The position numbers were made by a program, and so were the translations under genes. From Phoronis australis (Eukaryota; Phoronida; Phoronidae), in the NCBI GenBank assembly GCA_002633005.1, contig NMRA01000097.1, forward strand, positions 915,931-979,930: DNA of 64,000 nucleotides, written 5' to 3'. The notes beneath the pieces are model-generated. The model was not told where the DNA came from. It made no database searches and saw only the letters and a program-made list of their open reading frames with translations. Positions within the stretch are counted from its first letter, which is position 1; each line of letters opens with the position of its first letter. Shown in pieces: positions 23,701-35,700 of the stretch.

Positions 23701-26700
23701 AGTAAGTCGGAAGTACTATATTTTTACCTTGGCGCAACTTTAGTTGGAGCAGCTTCTCAGACAAAAAATACGGTGAAATACGTGGGATAAGCGTCCGCTT
23801 CTTGTACTCAAGATTGTGGGTTGGAGTCCCGCGCACACTGCTGGACACTTGAATCAGGTCCCTAGCTCTTCAGCTCGGTTTTAACTTTATGAAAAATGAT
23901 TTCAGGTGATCAGTTCAATGGGCCCACCTGAGAGCCCTGCGCACGTCTGGTACAACTTGTGCTGGACTGCCTGGAATTATTTTTTATTAGACTGATGTTA
24001 TGGTCTGTGCTCAACGATGGACAATGACTGGCTATACTTGTACATGATTTTGTTCTACTGGAAAAGCAAAATACTTGGCTGATGTCATGGCAAAATTTTT
24101 GAAACCATAACAGATATTTTAATAGCAAAAGAACGGAACGTGAGGCATAATCTCGAATAAATAATGTCACAAAGTATTCCGCTGGTTTGTAAAGTTAAAA
24201 TGCCGCCTTGTGGAGTAATTATTGTTGTGTAGTTTCCCGTTTTAATACTTCGGATGCTTTTGAATAATTCGATAACTTGGATTAATTAACTGGCGTCGAA
24301 AACGGTCAAACGAAACGATGAAACAGTGCAGAAATATTTCCCTGAAATTTCACTTTTGTCTTCAAAGGGACATTATCGGTTATACCGCCAAAAATGTGCT
24401 TTATGATTATTGTTGGATCAGTAGAACTTCTTCTAGTAGAGGCGTGTCTTGGAACTTTTTGCGTCGTTAAGATAACAAGGCGTAAAACAAAACAACAAAA
24501 CGATTCAATGTACTTTTCCGGCGTCATTCCCGGCACATATGTTAACGAGAAACGTCAGAACCGAGGCATGCGTACGTCTGATGCCCACACTCAGATTTCT
24601 GCTTGTCGGTAATCATCCTTTTACGGGGTCACTTTCCTCCAGAGGTGGCGCTGTGGAAGAGGGTAAGCACGTCTGCAAATGTCAGTTTGCCTTGTTCCGC
24701 AAAACGGAGAATATGTGTGGTGAAATGTTTGCGAATTTTTAAAATGAAACTAGCTTTATCATTCAGCTACAATCTTTTAATAGGACCATTTTGGCGAATA
24801 TTTACTGTATTTTGTCCTTTCTGCGACTGGGATATTCGATTTCGCTGGTTCCCAGAAACACCCCCACAATATATCCTACAAGCAATCACTGCTTTGCAGT
24901 CGCATGAATGATTAACGAGGCATGAAATTCGACCTCGACACGAACGGCTAAACGATTGAGCAAAGCAGTCTGATGCGAAAAGTATTGCGCGAAATGTCAT
25001 GGAATTGAAACTAATTGATACGACTGTCAAAGTAACATAAAAATTGTGCCGCTTGATTAAACGAGGTTGTCAAGATGTTTTTGTTATTTGCTAATTCTGT
25101 ATTTGATCAGGAAGGAACATTGCATTTTACTGCACGCTCGAAAAAAGGTGGATTAACTGTCACAGCAAGCTTCTGTAAAATACATTTGATTTTCATGGTA
25201 AGAAACGCTTCGAGTTTGAAATGTTTTTGGAATAGTAATAGCTGTTCCTTTTCCGTCGTCATTTTCTGCATTTCAACAATGCACACTGTACTCTGTCAAA
25301 CGCGTAGTCCACCTCCGAAGTAGTACTAATTTCGTTGAAATTTTCAATTCACAGATGAAACTCGTATTGAATTCGTTCACGAACTGCATTGGGTTGTCTA
25401 GGATTTTGTTCAGGAAGGTTCGACAAAGAACAGGCATAGAGGGTACTTGATATTTTGTCATTATAGGGACGAATCAGTGAACGTGTAGGGGTCTTCGTGG
25501 CCGGTTACAAGGAAACAACCCCAAAATGATGACAAAGAATAACTTTTCAGGGCAGTTTCTAGACTCTGTGCAAACACGAGCTGTTCTTTCTTCAGCTATC
25601 TTAAATGTTCATTAAATGCTACGTCAAGTTTTAGGTTTGATACATTGCGAGATTAAAGTCTATCCTGCATTCTTAATATTAACCAAGATGAACTGGAACA
25701 ATTTCATGCAACTGTCATTATTTAGGACTAAATCCCTATTTACTTCCCATTAAAACTAGGGCTCAGTTTTCATATATGTTATTAGAAAATGTCATAGGTA
25801 AAAGAGGAGCTCACAATTTAGACAAAATAATAGAAAAGTATTATACAAGCGAGTAAACAAAGTCTACCGATGCGCTGAAAAATTAGGGAACATAGTTGAA
25901 TCGCTATAAGGACTGTTTTATGCAACCGGCCATAGGACACCCTTCTGGATCCGTGGCTGAAATGATTCTGTTTGTGAGGGACACAAGTCTCCCGTTCAGT
26001 AACGCTAGGACCTCGCTAAAAAGCAAGACTTCTTGAGATAACGTTAGATATTGCCGTGTATTTAAAATGAGAACACGTGACTTTGGCTAGATTTTACCTA
26101 GGTCCTAGCGAAGGTCCTGGCGTTACTGAACGCACGCCAGAGGTTCAGTTCGTTCTTGTGAAAAATACTTGGTAGTAAAATCTGGTGATATCACATGCTT
26201 CACCTGTAATCCATGTCAAAATCTCAAGGTGAGTTGTGTGATCTCGTCAAAGTCGATAAGACATTGTCTTATGGATTGCAGCCCACCTCCAATTAGAAGC
26301 AATTAGAATACTGATCAACACTGAAACGCATCAAGCCTGTGCGTTTTCATGAATGTAAAAACATCACCAGTTTTGAAGCAGGTGTGCTTAACGTTCATAT
26401 GTTGCTTCATTACAGATCGGTAGTCTTGACAACCACTACCTGTTCGTTCATAGCGACGCTCCGGCTCGGTCCAAACGTAGCACCCCTCATCTCCACAAAC
26501 GGTTGTCGGACGACCCACGGGTAAGTTGTTGACTCTTAAAAAACGACCTCTATTACAATCAATACAGATGTACAACATCGCATCGAAATATTGAAAAGGA
26601 TTGTGTCCAGCGCTACCCTCATGTACCGTTCTTTTGTGACTTGGATGGGCAGTGGGACGACTTCCAAACGTTGTTAGCGGTATTAGTATTAGTATTTATT

Positions 26701-29700
26701 TATTATAGTGACAAGTACAATTAAATCAAACAGTTATATGTATAAAATTCGTAAGAAACATAAGTACCCAGCCCAGTTGGGCTTATTAGTCACTTTAACC
26801 ACACAACTCAGTTGTAGGCCTACCATAAATGCGTCGGTTTTCTAAGTTCAAAAGCAGACTTGATATATTTGGCAAATTGCCCAGGGAAATACTGAATTAG
26901 CAGTTTTAACGTATCTAATCTACTGAAATCTACAAAGTTCGGGATTTGAAGTGAAACATTATTAAACAGAATAGACCTCCGTGAGTTATAAAGAGAACAA
27001 CCAAACACAAAGTGTAGCTCATCCTCCACAGAGCCAGAGTCACAACACAAGCGAAGTCTTTCACTTACAGAAGTGTTTACATAACGACCAGTTTCCAAGT
27101 GCAATGGGAGATTTCCTGCTCTAAGCTGAGACAGAAAAGACCGCTCGGAACGAGATAAATTAATCTTTACACGGCTCAGTTAAAAACTCGTACTTAAATA
27201 AAACGTAGGTTCGAAACTCGGGTTTAGTTACAACAGATTCAGCCCAAGCATGTTTCGCGTATTCAAATACTTTGTTTCTAGCATCTATTATGTTACAAGT
27301 AGTCAAATTTTGAAAACAGGATTGCATGCCAGTTATGTTAAACTAATTTTTGATTCCGTTTATCCAACGCTTTCTACCAACAGAGTAGTCTCGTAGAAAT
27401 ACCTTCTTCAGTAACCTATCACCCCCTGTGGTTACTAGTTTGTTCCAAAGACTCAACATATTCAATTTAAATCTATTTCCGGTGAAGTCCCCCCATATCG
27501 CCACTAAGAGCATGAGTGGCTGTAAATCGGTTGACCCCTAAATAAAAACGCATCGCTCTGTTTTGTATATTTTCATCATTACCAAAATTTTTGTAACCTC
27601 AAACAGATGACCCGTAATCCAAAATTGGTGCCACACACGAATTAAATAATGTTTTTAATCTGCATCTTTTGCCAAAAGATAACGTTTAATTCAGCCTACT
27701 TGCTCTTATGAAAATCGGTATCATCTTGTTTCTCCATCAGATTAGAAATAACTTCTAGGCATGAGAAGACCTGAATACAGGTTATTGTTTCAAATCAGGC
27801 ACACATTAAATTCCACGTCACCGCGGGTCGCCAAGACTGCGGTGGCCGTCAGGGGAATCCCAGGCAGTTTATTGTAACCACGCAATTTCAATTCAAACAA
27901 AAGAATAATAACGCGATGATGTCTTGAAAAAGCCCCTGGCCAGTGATTAGAGTTAATGTTTTCAACACTAGAAAATGGTTAATAGCGTCTCCAATTGTTA
28001 GCTGTCAGTAAAGCCCCTGTTACGCTTACATTTATTGTGTCCTGGAGCTGTTGCAGCAATACAGTGTATAATAGAAAACAAGAAGCAGACGTCACTTTCA
28101 TCACTTACAAAGAAGGAGAAGACTGCTTATCTATGTGAGCTACGGAGTAACTGGTGCTCAACACGGAAACAAGCGATATATCCGAGTCCTAACTGTGTTT
28201 GACGGTGAAGTTGCTGGACCCGAGTTTGGCGAAGACTCAAATCAAACCAAGTTTATTGTGTGCCAATACGTCGATACGAATCAAAATATTTGATCAGATT
28301 CCAAAAACTTTTAAAGCCTTGTGTTTTTTTGCATTCTCTTGCAAAAGTGATAAATTTAATGTGTGACCCCAAAGGTCTGAAACATTGTCAACTTACATGT
28401 ACCACTGACCTCGAATCCGCTGAGCGCATGGCGATTGGGCAGCATTTCGAAGGGTACGAGGAATGCTTTAAACTAGACAGGGAAGCGAACAGCGAATTGG
28501 ATTGCAATTTCACCATTAAAAAGAAATGAGATCTTGATGTGTACACAAGGAACCCGTTCGATCGTCGATGTTAGCAACATCTCAGTTTTCGTCTCCTTTT
28601 GTCCATTCTAGGAAATATAGGTCACGTGGCACTCCTTATAATGAATATTTATTAGCCGTGGTCGTAGGCCGTCTACTTTTGACAAAATTTATTATGTCGA
28701 TCATTGATGATGAGTCCTGACGAAAAAATCATAAATTTGTAAATATCAGTTCCAGTTTCAGCTAAAGTCAAAACCAATTAAAAGAAGACACACCCAGGCA
28801 AAATAGTTGCCGGCGAAATAAAAAGGAAAGTCAGGTTCGAATTAGGCCGGCAGACTCGGTGAAATGTCGCACAAACAAACCACAAAAGGCATTTTGATTG
28901 TTTGAAATGTACCACGGATATGTTGTCCAAAATGCAACCATTGGGAATCCAGCAGCAATTTCCCACCCAAATAATGTTTGTGTAAGAACATTTTCAGAGA
29001 AATATCAATAAGATACTACACAATTCTAGTATTTGGGGGTAATTCGCTATGTATTTTTCTTTAATTGACCGTTGATTGACGTATCATTATACTGCCGACA
29101 CCAGTTATTGACTTTCCCGGCCATTTATTTCGCACACTGAGTTTAGTTTGTTTTAGACGGTGTTTCATTACCTACTTCAAAAGAAACTCCTCCGCTTCGT
29201 CGTAACAATCGTTTATCAGCTACATCTGCACAAAACGCACGTATATAGTTCGACTCTCGTGACTCACTGAGATTTGGAAAAAATCGATGTAAAGAGGTGA
29301 CCACGACTGATCGTCGACACGAAGGCGGTCGACACGGCGTCAGCGCGTCACACAAGGAAGTCTAATTCATACAATGAAGTCTAATAAACTACGTGTGGCA
29401 ATGCTCACGGCGAAGTCTTAATTCGTGAAATGAAGTCTAATCAAACAACAGTGTACGGGTAGCAATGCTTATTGCTAGCAACCGCTTATGCTTTACAATA
29501 GATTATCAACTTCAGATTTTGTCTATGTGAAGACTTGAATGGCCCGTTAATTTGTAGCAGACTTTCGTGTAGTTAAATCGAAAACAAAGGACTGCGGTAC
29601 TTCTTCACCTGTGTCTTACCCAATATGCTGGACAAGTGAAATGTTATTTTGCCATATCTGAACAAAAACAAATCTAAATTATATTCTGTTATTGACATGG

Positions 29701-32700
29701 CATAAACAATACAACTGTTCAGTGCTGAATGAAAAATTGAGTTTCAGCAAGGTAATTAGCCCCTGGAAATGTAAAAATGACGTTGTGGCAATCGATTTTG
29801 CGCCGAAATAATTGGAGAACTGTAGTAATACTACAACTGCAAAAACAATGCTGTTAAACAAGTATCCGTTTCATCAGTGCGGGATTTCCAGTTCATGGTT
29901 ATTGAGATATCCGTGAAATCATTTATGAACGGTCTTTTATTCATAAAATGATATTCTCTGCAAGTTTGAACGCCACGCTGTAGCAGTCAACGAACCTAAA
30001 TTTAATTTCGCCAAACGAATTTTAAAGATACTCTTTTTGTTTCGCTTTAGTTTAAAACTTCATAAGCTTGATGCAAGTTGTAGTATTAGAAGCTTAAGCC
30101 CAAATAATGCTCAATCAACACAACTCTAAATGTTTTAAAACTTAGCTGAATTTAATGTGAATTTTTTATTTAATTTTCATTTTTGATGGTGCACCACCAC
30201 CTAAAATAGCCACCGTAGTGAGTGACAGCTGGCTCATGCATTACGCGTACTTACTCACTTACCGCTATATGGGATGACATTTTCCGGGAAACCCAGCCTA
30301 CTTTTTAAAACCTTGTGTGTGAAATTGTCTGTTGGCCAAAAAAGGGTCTTTCTGAGACCAGTCCCAACGTAGGATCGAACTGACAACGTCAACAGTCGCT
30401 GTTCAACGCTTTGTGGCGGGGCTGAACCCACTGGATGAATGACAGTGTTTTAAGTGTATTTAAGCGCTAAAACGTCATCAGCCTTGATTTCAGTAAATGA
30501 CTGGCAGACATAGGAGGCAGAATTGGCGATTTGTAATAAGATCGCAAAAACTCAACGGCATCTGTTGTTTATAGCTCCGGTCAAAACTAGTAATTCGAAA
30601 AACGTCCGCCATCCTATCCAATCATAATCTCAAAATGTTTTTTGACCGTGAGGTCATTTATGTCCCGTTAAAGTGTAGTTACAGAGCGATTAAAGTATAA
30701 GGGTTTTTTTCTCCACCAGGGGTCTCTTGTCTCTCACGGTTTGTTCAAGTACTAGCCAACCCCCTGCAACACAATTATCAAGTTTCCTAACGGGTGTGGG
30801 GACAAAACAAGAAAGTTTTCTGCATTTGCCGACACTTTCTGACGTCATCAGGAAGAAATCAAATGCCAAACTTGGCTAGCCGGAAGAGGCTAAAATTAAC
30901 GCTCTTGTCAAATTGTTGAAGCATTTATACTTTTCGAGTAAACACCTGTAACTCAGCAAATGGTGATTGTTCAATTCTCATTTCATATCCTAATTATTTA
31001 ACGAGTGACTGAATAAATAGATGGCGTTTCCCAGTAGCGACGATAATGGGCCAGCCAGTACATTTACAGTACATTGAAACAGATAGGCGGTATTTGAATA
31101 AATAACATACACTGTAATGCGTATTTCTTCGAACTTTGTGTAAATTTTGAATACATGGTGGCAATAACAGGTTGAATGTAAATTCGGGTCAGTTCAATAA
31201 CGCTGATGTTTCTCTATGAAAGACCTCGCGATATTCCAAGAAATATCGCAGTGAATTTTCAACGAGAGCACGTGATTTTGTCTATATTTTTCTCGTCATA
31301 AGACCGCTATTGAACTCGACCACGGAGCTAATACCACTGTCGTACGTGAAAATCTGAGATTGGATAAAAGTCAAAAATCAAATTTTACAGGCTTTCTACT
31401 TTCAGTGAATTCTTTTACTGGGTTAAAATCTATAGTTTTCTATATATTTTGCTAAATTCACAGACATGTCGATGAGGTCCTATATTTCCTTAAAACGGTG
31501 TATACAGCGTACTACAATGATTCAGTAAATATTCAAATTCAGCCCCAGTGAAATAGCGTACAGTTGCCATTCCGGCGCTGTTGACTTCCAATTCTCATTA
31601 TGAGGGGAAACGTTCCAGCGGCCACTCGCGAGTGATATCCCATAATGCCGCAGCGAAAAGGAACTCTTCTGTCTCTGACGACAGAGCCCATTCCGCTCTT
31701 TTCAGGCAATTTTCACTTACGAGGTGAGGCCGAGGGACAATGTGCGTCTTTCTACAATGAATCGACATTTGTTCAGTGAAGGTGTATTTTAGACCTTCAA
31801 CTCAGTCAAGTCATGGTTGTGCTCCGCTGCAGCAAGTTTCAAGACCATCAAGACGCACGCCAACTTTCTATTTACATGTCAAGTTTCACTAATTATTGGA
31901 AATGACCACACATCTGGTCAATTAACTTCTTTTGCTTCGGATCCGACAGCTGCTGTATTGTGAATGTAAAGTCAAGCGAAAAGGTGAATACCCTGGCCCA
32001 ACCTTAAAAGAATATTAAACCCTATTTTCAAGTGTTCAATGAAAGCTTGTTCTGTCACCCGCTGGTGCACCGTTGATATCTTACCTGGGTGGTAAAAGGA
32101 CTATTATAACAAGACGCTCTTCAGCTCTATCGTAAACTGTAATTTGTGTTTTGAAATAGCCGGTCTCTCCACACTGGCCTATAACGTTAGTCACGTTTGC
32201 TGATTTTTCAGACTTGCTCGAAGCTTTTGAGGATTGACAGGGTTAACAGAGGAATATTTAATTTTGAAGATTTAAATGAACAAGTCGTAATTTGTAGCTG
32301 TTAATAGTACAAATCTCCCCACACTGGCCTATAACGTTAGTCACGTTTGCTGATTTTTCAGACTGGCTCGAAGCTTTTGAGGATTGACAGGGTTAACAGA
32401 GGAATATTTAATTTTGAAGATTTAAATGAACAAGTCGTAATTTGTAGCTGTTAATAGTACAAATCTAGTTTAGTGTCAGTTTCTGTTCATAATTCGAAGA
32501 TGTTCACTGGGTTGAAATGAAGATATAGTTGAGTAATTTAAAATCAATCCAACAGTTGTGTAACATTGCATGACAGTTCATTAGCTATGAGTCTTGAGTA
32601 ATTATTCCTAATTGTCACTAGACCCGATGTAAAAACTTATTTCACATTCAGCCTTGAGCCTTTATAATGACATGTGGCAAGCTAATTTGATATTTGCCTT

Positions 32701-35700
32701 CGCATCGATAGTAAACACCGTGACATTTACTTAAGATAAACGAAGCTTTGCACCTGCAGTTGCGTTTATTGTGTTTTGATAGAACGAGAAAAGACATCCG
32801 GGTTACGGAATGACACGGACGACATCTACAGTCCATTTATATGATTATTTATGCTCAGTGATTACAGTACACACGACACTTCATCGTCATCGTGGTCTAT
32901 CACCACCGTCATCATCTCTATATCACAACAAAACGATCATCATCCTGTATTTTAACAATACCGTCAACAAAACTTTCCTAACGTCGTTTTCACGGTAGTT
33001 TTTAACCTTAAACAGTACCCTTTTCAACTTTATCTTCGTCATCATCATTGTCACCGTCATCCCCGCTGACATCAAATCACATGTATTTTATATTTTTGGG
33101 CTAAGTACAACATTCGGTGTCCGAGACAAATCTCTTAGAATATACCGTAATGTCCGGGCGTGTATTTTTAAGGGCATTTTATTCAAGACCGTTGCTTAAT
33201 TAAGACTCTGCGATATTCACCAAGGACGACTTTGCACACCCGGCGCTTTGTTGCTGAACAAAAACGCAGTTAGGTCTCAAACGACGAAAACGGATTTCCT
33301 GCGATTTTCAACCTGACGTTCATCTAAACATTTTTAAAACAAGCATTACGTCACTCATGATTTGTTTAAAACGCTTGCACTATTCAGGAAAACAATGAAT
33401 AGCGGTCATGAGAGTTGTTCTTTCAAGAAGTCGCGCTGATTACACCCCCCCCCCTCCTACCCCGGGGCTTATTTTAAACCAAGCGTTTATTAGACAATGC
33501 AGTTTTTACCTGTTTTCATCGAGCGCTTATTCAAGACCGAAACATATTAAAGGAACGAAACTAATAGGTGACATTACGGTATGATATGAAGTAAGTTTTC
33601 TTTCTCTGACACTCTTACTCGAATTTAACAGTTTAGCTCTGATTCATAACTAACTCTATTTCAAAACGGAGTCATTATCACCATCGTCGTCGTCCCCATT
33701 ACCTTTAGTCAGGACAATCGTTAGCATCATCCTAATTCACAATGCAGTAAGCACTCTGATCCCAGACTAGGCGGATCTACGGGGGGAGGGGTTCAGGGGA
33801 TTCAACCCCCCCCCCCACGGCCTCGGGACAGGATCAAAAATAGAAATTTTAAAAAGTGTCGCCAGAAAAACAAAATCAGCTACTATACACAAAAAATATC
33901 TTACACGGGATAAGGGAAACATCCTCTCAACCTTCCCTCCGCTCGGCGCTACGCGCCTCGGATTCGCGCCAATCCTACCCCCCCCCCCTTACTGAAAACA
34001 TAGATCTGCCACTGGATCCTCATAGCCACTAGTGATTAAAATGAAAAAGTAACATCTTCGTCAACTTTATTGTCAAAATATCGCATTTCATTACAGTATT
34101 TAGAATAACGGTGATAACTAACTACCTCAGTTTTTTCAAGGTGGCATGGGTGGAACAGCAAGTAGCCAGAGTTAGAGTCAAGCGGGAGTTTCTCAGGTCA
34201 ACAGAGGACATTAAACGTTACAAGGAAGCCAGTCGATACGATGATCCCATGTTCAAGAAACAATGGTATCTGGTACGTTAAACAAACAAAATTATATCTG
34301 ATAGAGTTTATTTTGACTGCAATAAACGCGTAGACGTGGGACAAGAATTCACTTGCCTCTTTAGTGCTCAGTAACGTCACGAATTTGGTAATCAACGAAG
34401 GAGTTCCCTTACTGTTTTGTCCGTCCTCCATTCAATTGGTCCCGATGTCACTGAAGACAGCCGGATTTGAGAGCCACGCAAGTCGCTTGACGGTCTCATG
34501 TGACGGCGTAGTTCATTTCACGTTCGAACAGTTTAAAAACAAATTTTAATTAGCTTAGTTCTGTGAACGCTTTATAAATGCTACCGTGACTAGTAATTTA
34601 ACTGGTGCATTGTTCCATGTGGTCACCTACGCAGTTTAGTTTCACCGTACTCGAGTTTTGCAGGTCTTTTTGCTCCATTCTCCAAAAGTGATTCACAAGA
34701 ACATCACTCTCATCGTTTCAGTACGACACGAGAAAGGGCGATCTAAGACAACCCAAACTTGACCTTCATCAGCTGAAGGTTTGGGCTCAAGGTTATACCG
34801 GCAAAGGTGTTGTGGTGACCGTGTTGGACGACGGTCTTGAGCGAAATCATCCCGACTTGGAAGGAAACTATGTAAGCAATAGTCTAGCTCACGTATCTCC
34901 TACGTGACAGCAAGGAATCCGTACATTTGCACTCTTTACATTAAATTCATAAATAACTTCCTGATGGATCAATAGGTTCGTTAACCGGTCTACAGTTCAT
35001 TTGTCTTTGTCTTTGCCTAATTTGATGGGGGCCCTTGCAACCGCGAAGACCTCGTGGCCATCGATTTGGTTATGAGCCGTTATTTTACACAAATTTCACT
35101 GCGTTGTCATATGTTTATTTGAGAGCAATTAAGATACAACACTTCTTATTCCTAGTCTCTCAGTGAAAATATTCTTTAACACTGGCGTCATCGTGAAAAA
35201 CAAAATTAAGAACTTAACCTCAAACAAATCGTGTACTGAAGCCGGATCTTAAATCAAACCCAAACTTATGCAGGTGATTATACATGCATGTCACCAACGC
35301 CGGGTAATTAGTGCTCATAATAGATTGGTTCCCAAACTCAAGAGAGGAACGGGTCCAGGAGAGTGTTTAGAGGTTGTGTAACTACATACAGGCACAAGAT
35401 ATAGTTTCATATTCCTCTGATTAAAACCACCATGGGGGTTTGGACTCGGAATCAACCGCCTCCTTTCCCCCAAACACAAGGCTGCCCACAAAGATTTGCA
35501 TAAAATTCCGCAGTAAAGGAAGCGAATGTTCCCCACCCCTTTCAGTTTTTCGTTATCTGCGTTTTGCCATTGTAGGACCCAGATGCAAGCTATGACCTCA
35601 ACAACGACGATCCTGACCCAATGCCGCGATACGATCCGACCAATGAAAACAAGTGAGTAGTTTTGTGCAAACGTTCGAGAAGCGTGTAAAACAGTATTAT

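Larger units (their letters stand above)
1737..26415. other. Intron 1 of the PC1-like gene (about 24.7 kb), repeat-filled
   Basis: Long intron between the two prodomain exons. It contains most of the mobile elements listed separately: SINE copies near 4.5, 5.8, 17.9 and 23.9 kb; a hAT MITE at 7.65 kb; the foldback/minisatellite element at 12.7-13.5 kb; hairpin MITEs; and the 957-base tandem duplication at 18.0-19.9 kb. No nested gene could be supported on either strand. The longest frames (12756-13329, 16809-17237, 21203-21742) are repeat-driven or lack recognisable protein features. Confidence 0.8.
26521..34140. other. Intron 2 of the PC1-like gene (about 7.6 kb)
   Basis: Contains a truncated LINE (26681-27720, reverse), a short interspersed repeat (30515-30620), a hairpin repeat (31192-31315), a 2 x 150-base tandem duplication (32165-32466), and two TIR elements at 33.1-34.0 kb. 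The frame 28260-28529 is unrecognised. No nested gene is supported. Confidence 0.75.

Noticed and set aside
28260-28529. 89-codon frame in intron 2.
   Set aside because: Some protein-like composition but no family resemblance and no supporting signals; kept as unsupported.
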